From: Semisulcospira habei | Lineage: Eukaryota; Mollusca; Gastropoda; Semisulcospiridae | DNA length: 64,000 nucleotides | Direction of reading: 5' to 3' | Assembly (NCBI GenBank): GCA_036245525.1 | Contig: BTPG01000004.1 | Span: 211,961,507 to 212,025,506 of the forward strand | The notes under the pieces: model-generated | The model's database searches: none | Seen by the model: only the letters and a program-made list of their open reading frames with translations | Told to the model about the DNA's origin: nothing | Part shown: positions 1-12,477 of the stretch, one piece after another | How the letters are laid out: every line of letters begins with the position of its first letter | How positions within the stretch are numbered: the stretch's first letter is position 1 | Made by a program: the position numbers and the translations under genes

Positions 1-2160
1 TAAAACTTTGCCCACCAGCCTTTGGCTAGTGACTTCCAAGTTTTACTAGCCAAACTGAAAATGTTACTAGCCAAAACTGAAAATTTTACTACTGAAAATA
101 GCCCAACTCAACAATATAATGTACCACAAATGTTTGACACCCAATGTTAGAGAGTGTTTTCTGCCCAGAGGCATTGAGAACAAATATTTGAACAGACAAT
201 CATAACCAAGTTAATGTTTATGTGCTGACTTCAGGCTTTTGATAGTATCAAGTGGAGAAAAATAACTGACAAAGTCCCCATGTGAACTGTGGTGGGACTT
301 TTATTTATTTATTTTTTGTAAGTAGAGCTGGGCTTCTGTTTTCACAACAGGTTAAAGGGTCTGTAAGAATAAGAATAAGAGTACTTTATTATCTCGAAAA
401 GAGAAATTCGGTTGTGGTATATTTATAACAAATAGTACAAACAAGACATGTAAACATTATAACATAATTATGAACATTGACCCCCAGGTATAAATTTTAG
501 AGGGTACACAGACCCCCATCCTAGCATTATAGAGGGTCCGCAGATTTATTTAAGAAAAACTGCATCATCTGTAATGTTCCTTAAAATAAATTAACTCATT
601 TCGCTCTCTCCTCTTTAAATGTGTTGTGACAGTGTGTGCGTGTCCTTTCCATGATACTGATTCTTTAACTGGTGAGCTATCGCGCAAAAGCCCGTCTCCC
701 TCGCTCTCTCACACACAGAAAAACATATATCTATTTATTTATTTGTATGATCGTTTGATAATGTATTGTAAAAGAGAATATAGCGTTTTCTGCTTAACGC
801 CGCGGCAGATTGACAACCAAAGTGCGACTTGTCTAAACTCTGTGTGAGTGTGTGTGTGTGTGTCTGTGTGTGGGTGTGTGAACTGATGTACTTAAAAGTT
901 TGTTTCAACCCGTTTAACCACTCAGAAAGACATGTTTCTCCAATTTTTGCCTAATAACTGTGTACCAGAAGATGGATCAACCACGATAAAAAAAAAAAAC
1001 TGACAAATTTATTTCTGTTCAAATTTCTGGACTTGCTTTTTTAGTTTGCCTCAGTGCTCATTGCGCATGCCATTCGAGTGCCGTCGTGCTTTAGCCATGG
1101 AAATACACGCAGCACAGCCATGAACTCTGAAAACTGTGTCGTAGCGGCGGTGCCACACAGGGCAATTAGGTTACGCCCTCTTTTCACACACTGTTATCCT
1201 CTTGAAGCATAAACTATGAATGAAGAACTTTTCTGCCAAAACAAAAAATCCACGCGGAGCACATTGATCACAGGAGAAACATTTTCAGCAATTCTCAAAA
1301 AAATTAAGAGTTAGCGTTTTTCACAACACTCAAATGCACTAAGTACCCCATGACAAAACTGTCTTCTGCAAGCCTGCATACAACCGTGCACATGCCCCAA
1401 TTAGGCTCCCATGAACACACTAGGTCGACTAAAATTACCCAGATTTTACTCTTTTTCACACCACCTGTCATGCCTTTTGTTGCTCAAAACGCCCAAAAAG
1501 GCACACAATTGAAGTTTTACTCCATAAAAAAATGGCAAAAAGGGAGGAAATTTTGAAACTATTTCTGGCGGAAAAGTTACTACATGCACCAGAAGCAATT
1601 GCCTTGTGTGGCCACACGGCCCAGGGGTAGCATTTCCGGTACTGTCGCTTGTCGATGGAGATGGCGGTGTCAACGAAGTGCAACTTTCTTCTTAGCGATT
1701 ATCAAGATCAGACGATGCTGGATTGAAGAATCCGAAGCATTCCAGCTTCCTTTGCTTTTTCTCCGCCATGTACAACTTCGGTCAAGATCGAAAGTAAAAC
1801 GCACGATGCCGTATCCCATAATAGTATGTATGGTGACGTCACAGCAATTAACGCGTTCAACATGTAGTGCGCACTTTGTAATAACATGCTGACACCACAC
1901 ATAAACTAACAGTTTGCCCGCCCTGTTACACTCGCACGGACCCTGGCGTCGGGTCGATTCTGAACGCAGCCGCGACTGAGCGAGCGGCTAAACGAACCAA
2001 TTCATTACTAAAAATAGAACGAATGTCACCGACCACTGTTATGGTACGCACAGTTCGAGTGAGGTGTTCGGCTACTGCCGCAAAGTGATGTTAGAGGCGG
2101 CTCGTGGTGCGGTCAGGTCACGCACCGGCGTACCTGATGTTCGGCTGGTGGTTTGCCGTT
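1..2160. other. Intronic non-coding stretch (PIGK intron 3, distal part)
   Basis: I see no convincing exon here on either strand. The first 110 bases carry several copies of a short ACTAGCC/GGCTAGT motif, related in style to the ACTCGCC/GGCGAGT motifs at 8637-8735. Positions 361-420 (AAGAGTACTTTATTATCTC) resemble the tail of a retroposon. A TG-rich run lies at 841-880. The reading frames between 1446 and 1902 are short, open on both strands and match nothing I recognise. Confidence 0.5.
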
Positions 2161-2171
2161 GGATTGAAAAA

Positions 2172-2486
2172 CGTATTTTTCTTTAAAATAAGTTTTTTTT
2201 AAAAATACTTACCGATGGTATTACAAATAGGAAATGTTTCTTAGCTAGTCTAATTTTAGCCCAAAAATTGTTGTGTACGATAATGGCCATGATGGCAGGA
2301 GAGGGGCGCCATAGGCTAGGCGGAAACCCGGTAGCCTCCTTCCGGTTCAACCACGCATGTGCTCAGTGCTCAAACAACCAGTCAGTTTCTTAGCGGAGCA
2401 GCGGCGAGCGGGGCAGGTGGGAGGGACCTTCGAGTAATACCATCGGTAAGTATTTTTCAAAAAAACTTATTTTAAAGAAAAATACG
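2172..2486. repeat. Hairpin-forming inverted repeat at DIRS left end
   Basis: Positions 2172-2224 are the reverse complement of 2435-2486 (AT-rich block plus the TACCGATGGTATTA motif). The pair brackets the left terminal repeat. Nested complementary blocks of this sort are typical of DIRS ends, where they are thought to guide circularisation of the cDNA. Confidence 0.75.
2212..2393 (+). repeat. DIRS left inverted terminal repeat
   Basis: About 182 bases match the reverse complement of 8423-8607 almost perfectly. The shared block contains ATGGCCATGATGGCAGG and GTGCTCAAACAACCAG. The high identity of the two ends points to a fairly recent insertion. Confidence 0.85.
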
Positions 2487-2530
2487 TTCGTTTTCTCAAA
2501 ACACATTACCGATGGTATTACAACTAGGAA
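2485..2530 (+). repeat. DIRS internal complementary region
   Basis: This block (TTTTCTCAAAACACATTACC and the bases after it) is the reverse complement of 8585-8629, the outermost right end. It lies inside the left terminal repeat and corresponds to the internal complementary region described for DIRS1-type elements. Confidence 0.7.
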
Positions 2531-2636
2531 GAATCCCGAAAAGGAGGTGGGTGCCGCTAACCGCCCCTACCCCTGCCATCGAAGCTACTAGAAAAGTCCA
2601 CCCCAAGCAACCTCCCTCTAATTTTAGTGAAGATAC

Positions 2637-5600
2637 TTAGGGCGCCGGGAGGGAGTGTTGCACCGCCACGATGTCTCCCACCAGCGCTAGGTTCTGCCGC
2701 TGGCCGGAGAGGTCCCTCAGGTAGAAGCGAGCGAAGGTGTTCTCTGTTCGCCAGCCCACAGCCGCCACGATGTCCTTGACCGCACAGTTGCGTTCGAATG
2801 CAAGGCTCGTGGCCATGGCTCTGATCTCGTGCGCCCTGATCCTCATGCGTTTTGCTGCATCAGGGGCGAGTTCCTGGTAGGCGGATCGTATCACCCACCG
2901 AAGCCAGGAGGATATAGTCTGGGCTGAGATGTCCTGTCTACCTGGGTACAGAGGAAGAAAAAGGCGGGTGCGTCCCCTGCGGAGGGGCTTGGTCCGGCGC
3001 AGGTACACACGTAACGCTCGAACTGGGTCCTGCTGTCTGGACTCTCGATTGGAGCGCGGTTCTCTGAGTGGTAGTATGGTTACCAATTGTGGTGCCAAGA
3101 GTGGAGATCTGGTCTTGGCTAGGAAGGTCGGGTCGGGAAGCAGCTGCACCGAACCGTCCGTCTGGAATTGTAAACAGGTGGGGCGAGTAGAGCGGGCGTG
3201 CAGCTCACTGACTCTGGAGGCTGAGGCGAGGGCTAGCAAAAAGCAGGTCTTCCTCGTCACGTCCGGTAGTCTCGCCAGCTGTAAAGGCTCAAAGCGGGCC
3301 GAGTTGAGCCAAGTAAGGACCCAAGGTAGGTCCCAACGTGGTAACAGTGTACGTAGAGCGGGACGATGCAGACCGAAATGGCCCATCAGATCGGCGAGGT
3401 CCTTGCAGGCGCCCGGGTCGGGACGTCCCAGATGCCTGTAAGTATCAGCGATCATGGCCAGGTAACCTCGAATGGTGATGGGAGCTAAACGCTGGTCGTG
3501 AAAAAGCCAGAGGAAGAAATCCGCCAGCTGAGGGACTGTCAACTCGGTGGGGGAGAGGCGTCTGTCGGCACACCAGGTGCTGAGAACTCTCCACTTGCCC
3601 TCGTAAACTCGTCTGGTCGAGGCTCTGCGGGCTGTAGCGATCGCGTCCACTGCCGCACCTGAGAAGCCTCTAGCGGTGAGGGCTTGCCGGACAACCTCCA
3701 GGCGTGGAGGAGGAGACGTTGTGGACAAGGATGGTACAGAGACTGCCGAGGTTGCTTGAGCATCGTTCGTGGAGTGGGTAGCTGTAGTGGGGGGGCCGTA
3801 GCCAGATTCAGGAGGTCGGTCGTCCATGACCTGGTCCAACAAAACGGGGCCACCAGAAACAGGATAGTGTTGCTGCCTCTCAGCTTGAGTGGCATCCCAG
3901 GAGATGGAGAGGGCGTCCACTGCCCAGGCCAAGGGGTCTGGAATCGGCGAGACGAACAGAGGGAGCTGGCGATTCCATCTCGTGGCAAAAAGGTCGATCA
4001 TGGGTGACTCCCAGGTAGCGCCGATCATCCGAAAGATGTCTGGACGCAGAGACCACTCGGTGTGTAGTAGTTGACCGCGACGGGAGAGGGAGTCGGCCAG
4101 CACATTCAGGTGACCCGGGATGTGACGCGCGCGGAGAGAAATGTCCCGATCCTCGCACCACCGGAGCACTTGGTAGAGGAGGATGCAGAGAGATGGGGAG
4201 CGGGTCCCGCCCTGCTTCTGGATGTAGGCGACGACCGTAGAGTTGTCCGACAACACCAGTAGCTCCCGGTGAAGCAGGCGAGATTCCCACACACGAAGGG
4301 CTTGCCAGACGGCTTCCAATTCCAACCAGTTGATGTGTCGGTCCCGGAGATCCAGGTCCCACCGGCCGGAGGCCGTCTCGAAGGAGGGTAGAAGGTGTGC
4401 TCCCCAACCGGAGAGGCTCGCGTCTACGCAGATGGAGAGGGAGGGCGGTGGCGAGAACAGCGGCACTCCTGTCGCGAGCCAGAGGGGGTCCGCCCAGCGT
4501 AGAAGGTGAGGACGGAGCAACGAAGGAATCGGAACCGGAGACCCTAGGTCGGAGGTCGACGGACGCCAGTGTAGCAGAAGGTGCAACTGTAGCGGCCGGG
4601 AGTAGAGACGCCCTAACGGAATAAGGTCTGCTTCAGCGCTCATCAGCCCCAGCAACTGAAGCCACTGCCTGGCGGAGATCGAAGACTTCTGGGATACCTG
4701 CCGAGCTAGATCCGCCAGCTTCTGAATGCGGGGTTCGGGCAGCCGGACGATATTGCGGTCGGTGTAGAACTCCATGCCTAGGTGAACGAAATGGCGCGAC
4801 GGAACGAGGTCGGACTTGCCGAAGTTGACTATGAAGCCCAGCGTCTTGAGGAGCTGAAGCAAGGCATCCCGGTCCACCTCCAAGGCGGCAGGGGTCTGAT
4901 TTTTCAGGAGCAGGTCGTCCAGGTAGTTGGACGTGGGGCTCGTGAAAGTCCATCGTGCCTTGGCCACCACGGCGTCCATGATGCGTGTGCAGACCCATGG
5001 GCTGAGGTTGAGGCCGAAGGGAAGTGCGCGGAACTGGTATACCACACCCTCGAAGGCGAAGCGTAGATAACGTCTGGACGCTGGGTGCATGGGCACGTGA
5101 AGGTACGCATCCGCGAGGTCCAGGCTGATTGCAAAGTCGAAGGGTTGCACCGAGGCACGCAGGGCCCGCGCTGTCTCCATGCGAAAACGTGGAGCTACTA
5201 TAAACTTGTTGAGCGCCGAGGTCGATCACAGGACGCCACTTGCCGCCTGGCTTGGGAACTACAAACAGCCGGCTGTAGAAGGCTAGGGAGTCGAGTCGTG
5301 TCACCACCTCTGTCGCCGCTTTTCGAAGTAAGGCGGCCACCTCGTTGCGCAGAGCGTCTGCCTTGAGCTGGTCTGTCGGAACCAAGGTCCACGCCGGAGC
5401 ACGTCGCAGTGGGGGCGGGGAGCGAAACGAGATCCGCAGACCGAGGGAGATGGTTGAAAGAATCCAGGGGTCGTCCGGAAACAGCGCCCGCCAGGCGGCG
5501 CTGTGCCGTGCGAGCCTCCCGCCGACCAGAGGTCCCAGCGCGGTCGACGGGGCCCGAAGGTGGAGAACGTCAGTAAGCCCTGCCCCGCCCGGGGCGTCGG

Positions 5601-5859
5601 GCAGGCTTGGGCCAGGTCCTGGAAGCGGGAGCCGAAGAGGATCCTGCAGTAGGACGGGTACGGGGGAAGGCAGGGGGCCTGGGGGGAAGACGTCCACCTC
5701 TGGTGTAAGGCCGGGAAACGGGTCTAGTCGCCCACAGGGGGCGACCCTGGGTCCTGCGGGTATGCTGAAAGGGAGTAGGAACTGTACGACTTGGCCAGGT
5801 GTCCTTATTTGCCTCCTTAACCGCCAACCACGTGGGGCCGAAGAGAAGCTCTCCGCCAA
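2637..5859 (-). pseudogene. DIRS Pol: reverse transcriptase, RNase H, tyrosine recombinase (frameshifted)
   Basis: The main frame, 5180-2637, codes 847 residues. The reverse transcriptase active site YLDD is at residues 86-89, after the FGLNLSP segment. RNase H follows (VDASLSGWG, then LVLSDNSTV). A tyrosine recombinase fills the C-terminus, with SRVSEL (first Arg), HEIRAM (His-x-x-Arg) and the nucleophile Tyr at about residue 820 in FARFY, so the R-H-R-Y set is complete. The N-terminal part of the reverse transcriptase (VVPKPGGKWRPVIDL) sits upstream in another frame, in the 5859-4633 frame; the reading shifts near 5205, where two bases appear to be missing. An upstream proline-rich stretch overlaps the end of Gag. 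It is a pseudogene unless the shift is programmed, which I doubt because there is no slippery run at the site. Confidence 0.85.
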
Positions 5860-7919
5860 GGGGCGCCTGACGAAGTTGAAGCTTCAGGTCATTGGGGAGA
5901 GGGCAGGAGCGGAGGAGGAAATCCCGACGCAAAAGGTCACAGTTGGCCGCCGCAGCCATAGCGTTGACACAGGTGTGGTAGGATGCACGGTTACCAGAGA
6001 CGGCTAGAGCGAGCAGATCTCCCAGCAGCGGCGTAAGGGACGAATGCCAAGCCTCCTCTACGCGACGAACCATGGCTTGAGTCAGAAGGTCAAGAAATCC
6101 CGCGGAGGCTAAGGCGTTGCGTATGAGATCGATGACCTGTCTGATCGATTCCTGGAAGCAGAGGGGTCCGTGCCGGAATAGCCGCCAGGGCCCAAGCAGC
6201 TGGGTCCGGTTTGGGTAGTGCGCAGGTAAAGCTCTGAGAATGTCCCGCGTACCAAGCTTGCCTAAAAAACATGTGTAGGTCCGCCGGCCACTTAAGAGTC
6301 ATTGAAGAATCCAGCGGCGCCCAAGTGTCCCTGAGCGAGTCGAGCCGAGAACGCGTCCCATAGGCTGCTGAAACCCGGAGGTTGAGGAAGCGTCTTAAAG
6401 GTCTTGGTATGGAGTTCCGCATCTACATAGGCCGCGGCCTTCTTCTTCGCAGGCGGAGAAGGAGGACAGTCTTCCGGCGGTAGGCACGCCGAGATGATGT
6501 GAGCTGCCTCGTCCAGGGCACGCAGAGTCTCCAACCTGTGTCCCACTGCTGACGGAAGTGTTCCTGCTCATCTTGATCCACGTCAGGGGGCGCCGGGATA
6601 GAGTGCGCGGGGCTGTCGTCCCGAAGTAATGCCGAAACTGAGTCCTCGGGAGCAAGGCTGAGTGCGTCATCCTCTAATTGCATAGGGAGGTGGGTGGGGC
6701 CGGTTCGAGCTAAGAGTGAGGGCCCAGCCTCCGCGACGAGCCGGGATGTGACCGAGGCCTTGGCCGGCGAAAATCTCTCGGAGCGGTGACGCCACGAACG
6801 GACCGGGGAGGTTACTTGAGACCGAGACCGAGAACGGTGAGCGTAGCGTCGAGGCGATCTCCTATCCCGCGGGGAGGGCTCACGGCGAGAGCGGGGACTC
6901 CTAGAACGGGAGTGGTGGCGGCAACGTCGACTGACACTTGGCGACGACGGCCTAGAGGGTGGAGTAGATGATTGACGCGTTCTCCGAGTAGAATGTCTCA
7001 TAACTGGGGAATGCGGTCTGGACCGACGAACCACTTGCGGAGATCCGACCCCGGACACCGTCCGCGATGGCCGACTGGTACGGGAAGAACTGGAGGCATG
7101 TCTATGCCGCGGTGACCTGTCCCTAGACTGTGAACGTTGGCGAGAAGAGCGGGAGCCCGTCCGGTGCTTCTGCTCTCTGGAACGAGGTGAGATACGGTCC
7201 GTACCCGAACGCCGAACTCTGTCGACGCGTGGAGGCGGAGAATCCTTCTGCTGGGAAGCGGGCCTCTCCTGAGTCGAGACCGCTACCGGAACTGAAGCCT
7301 GTAACTGTACTCTCTCTCGCGCCGATAGAATCGGTGGAGCCGGACAGCGTGCACTAGTCGGGTCTGTGCCTGCTGCCGGTGTAGTAGAACGAGCTAGCGA
7401 CCGAAGTCGCGATGGAGAACGTTCTAACGTCTGATAAGCACCACTAGTCGGGTCTGTGGTGATTACCGGCGTGTCTTTATTGTTCAAAGAAGCGGGCCTG
7501 ACTGAAAGTTCAGTGCTAGTCTCTGCTACCGGACAGCGCGCACTAGTCGGGTCTGTGTTCGCTGCCGGCCCAGGAGGACGGGCTCGCGGCGGAAGGCGCG
7601 GCGTAGACTGTCCTCTCACCAGGTAATACCCACTAGTCGGGTCTGTGGTTCTTACCGGTGTATGGCCCTGTATACGTGCTGGTGTCGGCAGTTCACGACG
7701 GTAGAAACCCCATAGCTGAGTCCATTGTTCTTCCCGCCAGGGGGCGCAGACCAGGCACGGTTGGGAAGAGGTACAGGATGAACAGGGCAGGCACACCTCA
7801 TGTCCATCACTCGGCCACTGGAATTGTCCACATCTGACACAGGTGCGAACTTGCCAACTGCAACACAAAGCAGAACCATCTATTTGAAAGTAACCGAACC
7901 TGCCGCAGCCGGCAGGCAA
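5570..7919 (-). pseudogene. DIRS Gag-like region (frameshifted)
   Basis: The first frame, 7919-6423 (498 residues), opens with a cysteine-rich segment (CVRCGQ...CLPCSSC...CLVC, about residues 27-60) and then has a repeated TDPTS motif, a long Ser/Arg-rich low-complexity stretch and an acidic end. Homologous sequence continues in two further frames (6546-6292 and 6422-6090) and ends in 6073-5570, which has the region EEAWHSSLTPLLGDLLALAVSG. At least two frameshifts near 6540 and 6400 break the frame. The product would package the element RNA. The assignment to Gag rests on position upstream of Pol and on composition, not on a recognised fold. Confidence 0.7.
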
Positions 7920-8422
7920 CGAAACGCGCGAAACGAACGAAGGAGATACGGCGTATGCTGGCGTGCGGTGCTCAAACCCTCCCTGAGCGCCGTACAGAAG
8001 CAGTGACCGAGATTTTACCTCGCCATGTTGGGAAAAGGAGAGGAACGAAGAGCGGTGTGAGCGGTGAAGCCCGAAGCCGTCCTACCAAGGCGCCAAACGA
8101 CTCCGACAGGCCGCGACGGGACCGGTGCCAGGCGCAGAGACGACAGTCACCCGAGTCGACCAGGAAAGCGCCGCCGCCACAGAACAAGGCCTTCCCATGC
8201 GGTAGGCCAAGGACGAACCCCAAGGGCACCAGAAGCTGAAGGCGACCGGCCGACAGTGAGCACAGCTCACCAGCGTCGTTAGGAAGTCCTCTCGAAACAA
8301 CGCACACACGAAAGCGTCCCAGCCAAAGGCCACAATCCGTCTCTCACAGTAGAAAGTCGAAGCCAGTGAATGATAGCCAACGAACGAAGGAGTCCACAGC
8401 GTACACAACCTCACGCGACTAG

Positions 8423-8607
8423 CGAAGAAACTGACTGGTTGTTTGAGCACTGAGCACATGCGTGGTTGAACCTGAAGGAAGGCTACCGGGTTTCCGCCTA
8501 GCCTATGGCGCCCCTCTCCTGCCATCATGGCCATTATCGTACACAACAATTTTTGGGCTAAAATTAGACTAGCTAAGAAACATTTCCTAGTTGTAATACC
8601 ATCGGTA
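8423..8607 (-). repeat. DIRS right inverted terminal repeat
   Basis: It is the reverse complement of 2212-2393. For the minus-strand element this is the upstream end, so the element's promoter should lie here or just inside. Confidence 0.85.
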
Positions 8608-8636
8608 ATGTGTTTTGAGAAAACAAACGCATGAGC

Positions 8637-8735
8637 GCACTCGCATTTGGCGAGTGGAGTGGGTATTTTTTTTTACTCGCCAAATTTTTGTTTCACTCGC
8701 CATGGCGAGTAAATTACTCGCCATTTTCAGGGCTG
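8637..8735. repeat. Short ACTCGCC / GGCGAGT motif cluster
   Basis: Several direct and inverted copies of ACTCGCC lie between the right end of the DIRS element and the LINE remnant. A related piece (CTCGCATTTGGCGA) recurs near 24830. I do not know its origin. Confidence 0.4.
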
Positions 8736-10455
8736 TTGGAGCAGTGTGTGATGTTTCTGTCCTTCCATATAATCTTCAATCTTGTCAGTGCTGTTGTTGT
8801 CTGCGCAATTCTGGACAGTATTTCTGGTTTTGATCCCTCATCTGTCACAATGGCTCCTAAGTATTTAAATTTATTAACGGTTTCCAGTTTATGCCTTCCA
8901 ATCATGATGTCAGTGCCAATGTCACTGGTGTTATTGGTCATCAATTTGGTCTTCTCTGCACCGATTTCCATCCCATACGCAATGACTGTACTGTCCACCT
9001 TTTCCACCAGCTGAACTAGCTCCTTCTCTGTTCCTGCAAGGCCATCAATGTCATCCGCAAAGCGCAAGTTCTTGATTGTTCTGCCCCCAAGTCCAATACT
9101 GACAGTTCCTTCATGATCTTTCAGAGCGTCTGTCATGATTCTTTCCTGGAAGATGTTGAAAAGAGTAGAGTGAGAGCAAGCAGCCTTGTCCGACTCTGAC
9201 TGTAGTCCTAAACCAGTTTCCTATTTTGCAGTTGAAGCAGACTGCGCTAGTGGCCTTGTTTTAAAGGTTTGCTATGACTTTGATCAGGTTTTCATTGATG
9301 TTGTATAGCTTCATGGTGGACGAAAGGGCTGCATGCCACACCCTGTCAAAAGCTTTCTTAAAATCCACAAAGACATGATAGAGGTCTTGTTGGTGCTGGA
9401 GGTACCTCTCACATATAACTCTCAGGTTAAAGATCTGCTCAGTTGTGCTGCGCCCTGGTCTGAAGCCTGCCTGTTCCTCAGCTATGATTTCCTCTGTCTG
9501 TGGTTTCAGCCTGTTCAGTAGGATCTTTAACATGACTTTGCTTGGGTGGCATATAAGACTGATCGTGCGATAATTCTGGCATTGATGTACGTTACCTTTT
9601 TTGGGGAGAGTTATTATAAGTGATTGGGTCCATGGTGTGGGCCAATCTCTTAGCTGCCAGATCTTATTGCAGATTGTTAGTAAGGCGCTTATCATGTCTT
9701 CTCCCCCATCTTGGACTAGCTCTGCAGGGATGTTGTCTGCTCCTGCTGCCTTCCCTTTTTTCAGCAACTTCACTGCAGCCTCTACTTCTTCTCGAAGGAT
9801 GGGATAGTTGCCATTGTTGGTCACAGGTGGGTTGACAAATATGCCTGGGTTCCCTGTAGCTCGGTGGTTGTACAAATCTGAGCAGTACTCTGTCCATCTC
9901 TTCAGTATGAATTGGACTTCCGTAAGACAGTTCCTTTCACTATCTTGAATGAACGAGGAGCGTCCTTGTTTTACACTGGTCACGTCTTTCACCAGCTGGT
10001 ATGCTTTTTTGCTATTATTTTTGTTCAGATTTTCTTACGTGTTTACACCGATCTTCAATCCACTTATTCTTTGCCTTTTTCATGCTTTTCTTGATATCCT
10101 GGTTAATTTCCCTGTATCGTTTAGCTCCTTCTACCTCTGATTTCTTTTTCTTTAATTCTCGACGCTTGTCACATAGAACAAAGATGTCAGCTGTAACCCA
10201 AGGTTTCTTTGCTTATCTGTGTTTGCCAAGGATCTCACTGGTTGTTTGGGTTACAGTAGTGTTAAATGTGTCAATCAGTGTGTCCACGTCCATGTCTTCT
10301 GCATCTAGAAGTAGCAGTGGCGCAAATTTTTCTCCTATCTATGCCTGGAAGGCTTCCGCTACCTCTGGGTCTTTCAACTTCTCGAGGTCAAACTTGATTC
10401 TGATGGGACCCTGCTTGTTGACCTTCTTTAGGTCAACATATCCGCAAACAAGACA
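8735..10455 (-). pseudogene. LINE (non-LTR) reverse transcriptase remnant
   Basis: Read on the minus strand, the segment begins with the linker after the endonuclease (KPWVTADIFVLCDKRRELKKK, 10240-10100). It then has reverse transcriptase fingers and palm in 9992-9261 (KGKAAGADNIPAELVQDG, AEEQAGFRPGRSTTEQIF, VDFKKAFDRVWH) and the FADD active-site box in 9136-8714 (LRFADDIDGLAG). Several in-frame stops occur between 10455 and 10000, and a frame change or deletion between 9261 and 9136 removes the palm segment before FADD. Neither end of the element is present. The sequence type is widespread in molluscs, often annotated as an endonuclease-reverse transcriptase; I am unsure of the clade. It is non-functional. 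Confidence 0.85.
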
Positions 10456-10741
10456 GTAACATTCATAAAAAAGACGATTTAACTTCAGTGTTAATTATTT
10501 TCTTAAATATAGGGGGTCAGATCTAGCGCGGCAGATTAAGTTTACAGTTGCCAGAGGGTCAGCAGGATTTCCCAAGGGGTCACAGAAATGATGAAGTCTT
10601 AGATGATCACATACTTTGTAACACACACACAATTAGAACGGATAAGTCTGTCAACAACAACTTTTTTACACAAGTTTTCTTTTAAAGTTTTTATTAAGTT
10701 GCTATTCTCTGCCTTGTGAGAACTCTTATAGACTGAATGTT
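10456..10741. other. Spacer between LINE remnant and hAT-derived gene
   Basis: It holds two GGGTCA-containing pieces (near 10512 and 10555) and a short CA run. It probably includes the 3' untranslated region of the minus-strand hAT-derived gene. No terminal inverted repeat matching the region upstream of that gene was found. Confidence 0.35.
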
Positions 10742-12431
10742 TTACAGTCGTCTCTTCTTTTTCCCATGAAAGTATTGCACTGCTCTGTTGACAATTTTCT
10801 GACGGTCTGAGGCAGCAGCAAGAACAGACTTTATAAGCATCTTCTGATGTAGTCTTTTGATGCCAAGTCTGTTCCTGCTGGCATTTCTCAGTCTGTTCTG
10901 AGCAGAGAAACCTCTTTCACAAGGCACAGAGGTCAGGGGAACAGCAAGTACAATCTGTGCCAACACAGTAAAATCAGGAAACTGGTTCCCTGACCTTATG
11001 AGGAGAGAACAGAATTCCTGCAGGTTCATGTGCTTGTGTGCAGCAGCAAAACACTTGAACTGCAGGAAGTCCATTTTAGTCCTTTCCTCAGCAATGAGAG
11101 ATCCCTGTAGTGTACCATCTACAGTGTGCTGCTCACCATAGATGCTGAGCAAAACCTCCAGCTTGTCTTCCCCATACCTGGCAAGTTCATAAGGGGTACT
11201 GGGAATACATGCTGGATTGAGTACAGCATTGAGACAGCCCAGGAGGTTCAACTGATCACTGGAAAACCGCTTTTCCAATTGATCAGTGAGTGCTTTGAGA
11301 TAGTTTTCCCTCAGTCTAGAGAACTGCTGTTTGACATTTTCACTGATCTGAATCACCACACCATGAAAACTGCCATCTCCTGAATCTCTGACATGAGCAT
11401 ACAGGTCTTTCACTGTTTTACTATCCTCACATATCATGGCTTGGACAGACAAAACGGTAGCTGACAGCATGCTGATCATCCGGCCTATGTCTATTACATC
11501 CTCTTGAAAAACCTTGCTGAGTTTGGTAATGGCACTGAGAACATCCTTCAGCAGGCAAAGAGCAAGCAGAAAGTTTGGCTTTTTTACTTTCTTCAATATG
11601 CCCTTTGCCTCTGGAGTGTTCTTGACTGTAATCTCGTGCTCCAGTGCCAGAACTAGCACCGACCAGCATCCATGGAGAGCATCTACTGCCTCGTAGATAC
11701 TCAACCATCTGACACTGCTGGGCCTTTTGAAACGCTTCACATTTGCACGCATGACTGCAGACAGTTCTCTTATTTTCTGGTATCTGGCAGGGGAATATGA
11801 AAAGAAGTTGTATATATTGTTCATGGTTGTCTGCAAGTCTGTCAAGAATGGGATGCCTTTAGCAGCATGAAATGCTGCTAAAGCTAGCCTGTGGGCAGCA
11901 CAGTGAGTGGTGATGGCAAATGGCACACATCTTGTCAGTCTAATGCCCACCCCATTCTTTTTCCCCATCATGACACTGGCTCCATCTGATGAGAAGCCAA
12001 CAACCTTTGACAAAGGAATGTTGTTTTTCCTCAGAAAGGAGAGCATGGCATCATATACTGTCTCAGCTTTCCCATCTGCAATTTCAATGTTGTCTCCAAA
12101 AATTATTTTGGATTTTCCATCACAAACAAATTTGACATACAAAATGAGTTTCTTGTGTGTGGCAATGTCAATGGATTCATCTACCATCAATCCAATGAAC
12201 TGACTGGCAGCAATCAAATCAGTGAACTCATCCTCAGCTGAATCACAGAGTGCCATTTCCATCTCCTGAAATATCTGCTGAGACTGGTAGGCTCCTCCTG
12301 CTGACTTCAGTCCTTCACAGCCATGCTTCTCCTGAAAAGAGAAAGGGGTGGAGAGGGAGGAAAGAAAATTAAGTTTGAAATGTTAAAGCTGTTTACTTTC
12401 ACATGCACGTATATATACTCACTCACTCAAC

Positions 12432-12477
<46 letters not shown>

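Larger units (their letters stand above)
2163..8628 (-). mobile_element. DIRS-like tyrosine-recombinase retrotransposon, frameshifted
   Basis: A nearly full-length element about 6.5 kb long, coding on the minus strand, lies inside PIGK intron 3. It has a Gag-like region, then reverse transcriptase, RNase H and a tyrosine recombinase, flanked by inverted terminal repeats with extra complementary blocks next to the left one. This layout, with a recombinase in place of an integrase and inverted ends in place of LTRs, defines the DIRS order. Gag and Pol are both interrupted by frameshifts, so this copy is probably inactive. Exact ends are uncertain by some tens of bases because the terminal repeats overlap one another. 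Its GC content is clearly higher than that of the flanks, consistent with recent arrival. Confidence 0.9.

Noticed and set aside
1..2160. PIGK exon 4
   Set aside because: No minus-strand segment matching the expected continuation after NPRNPRP with proper splice sites was seen.
2929..5366. Plus-strand open frames up to 170 codons opposite the DIRS Pol
   Set aside because: They are mirror frames of a GC-rich coding region; the minus strand carries clear reverse transcriptase, RNase H and recombinase motifs.
7955..8549. Overlapping frames on both strands near the DIRS right end
   Set aside because: They run into the terminal repeat and have no family motif; probably leader sequence of the element.
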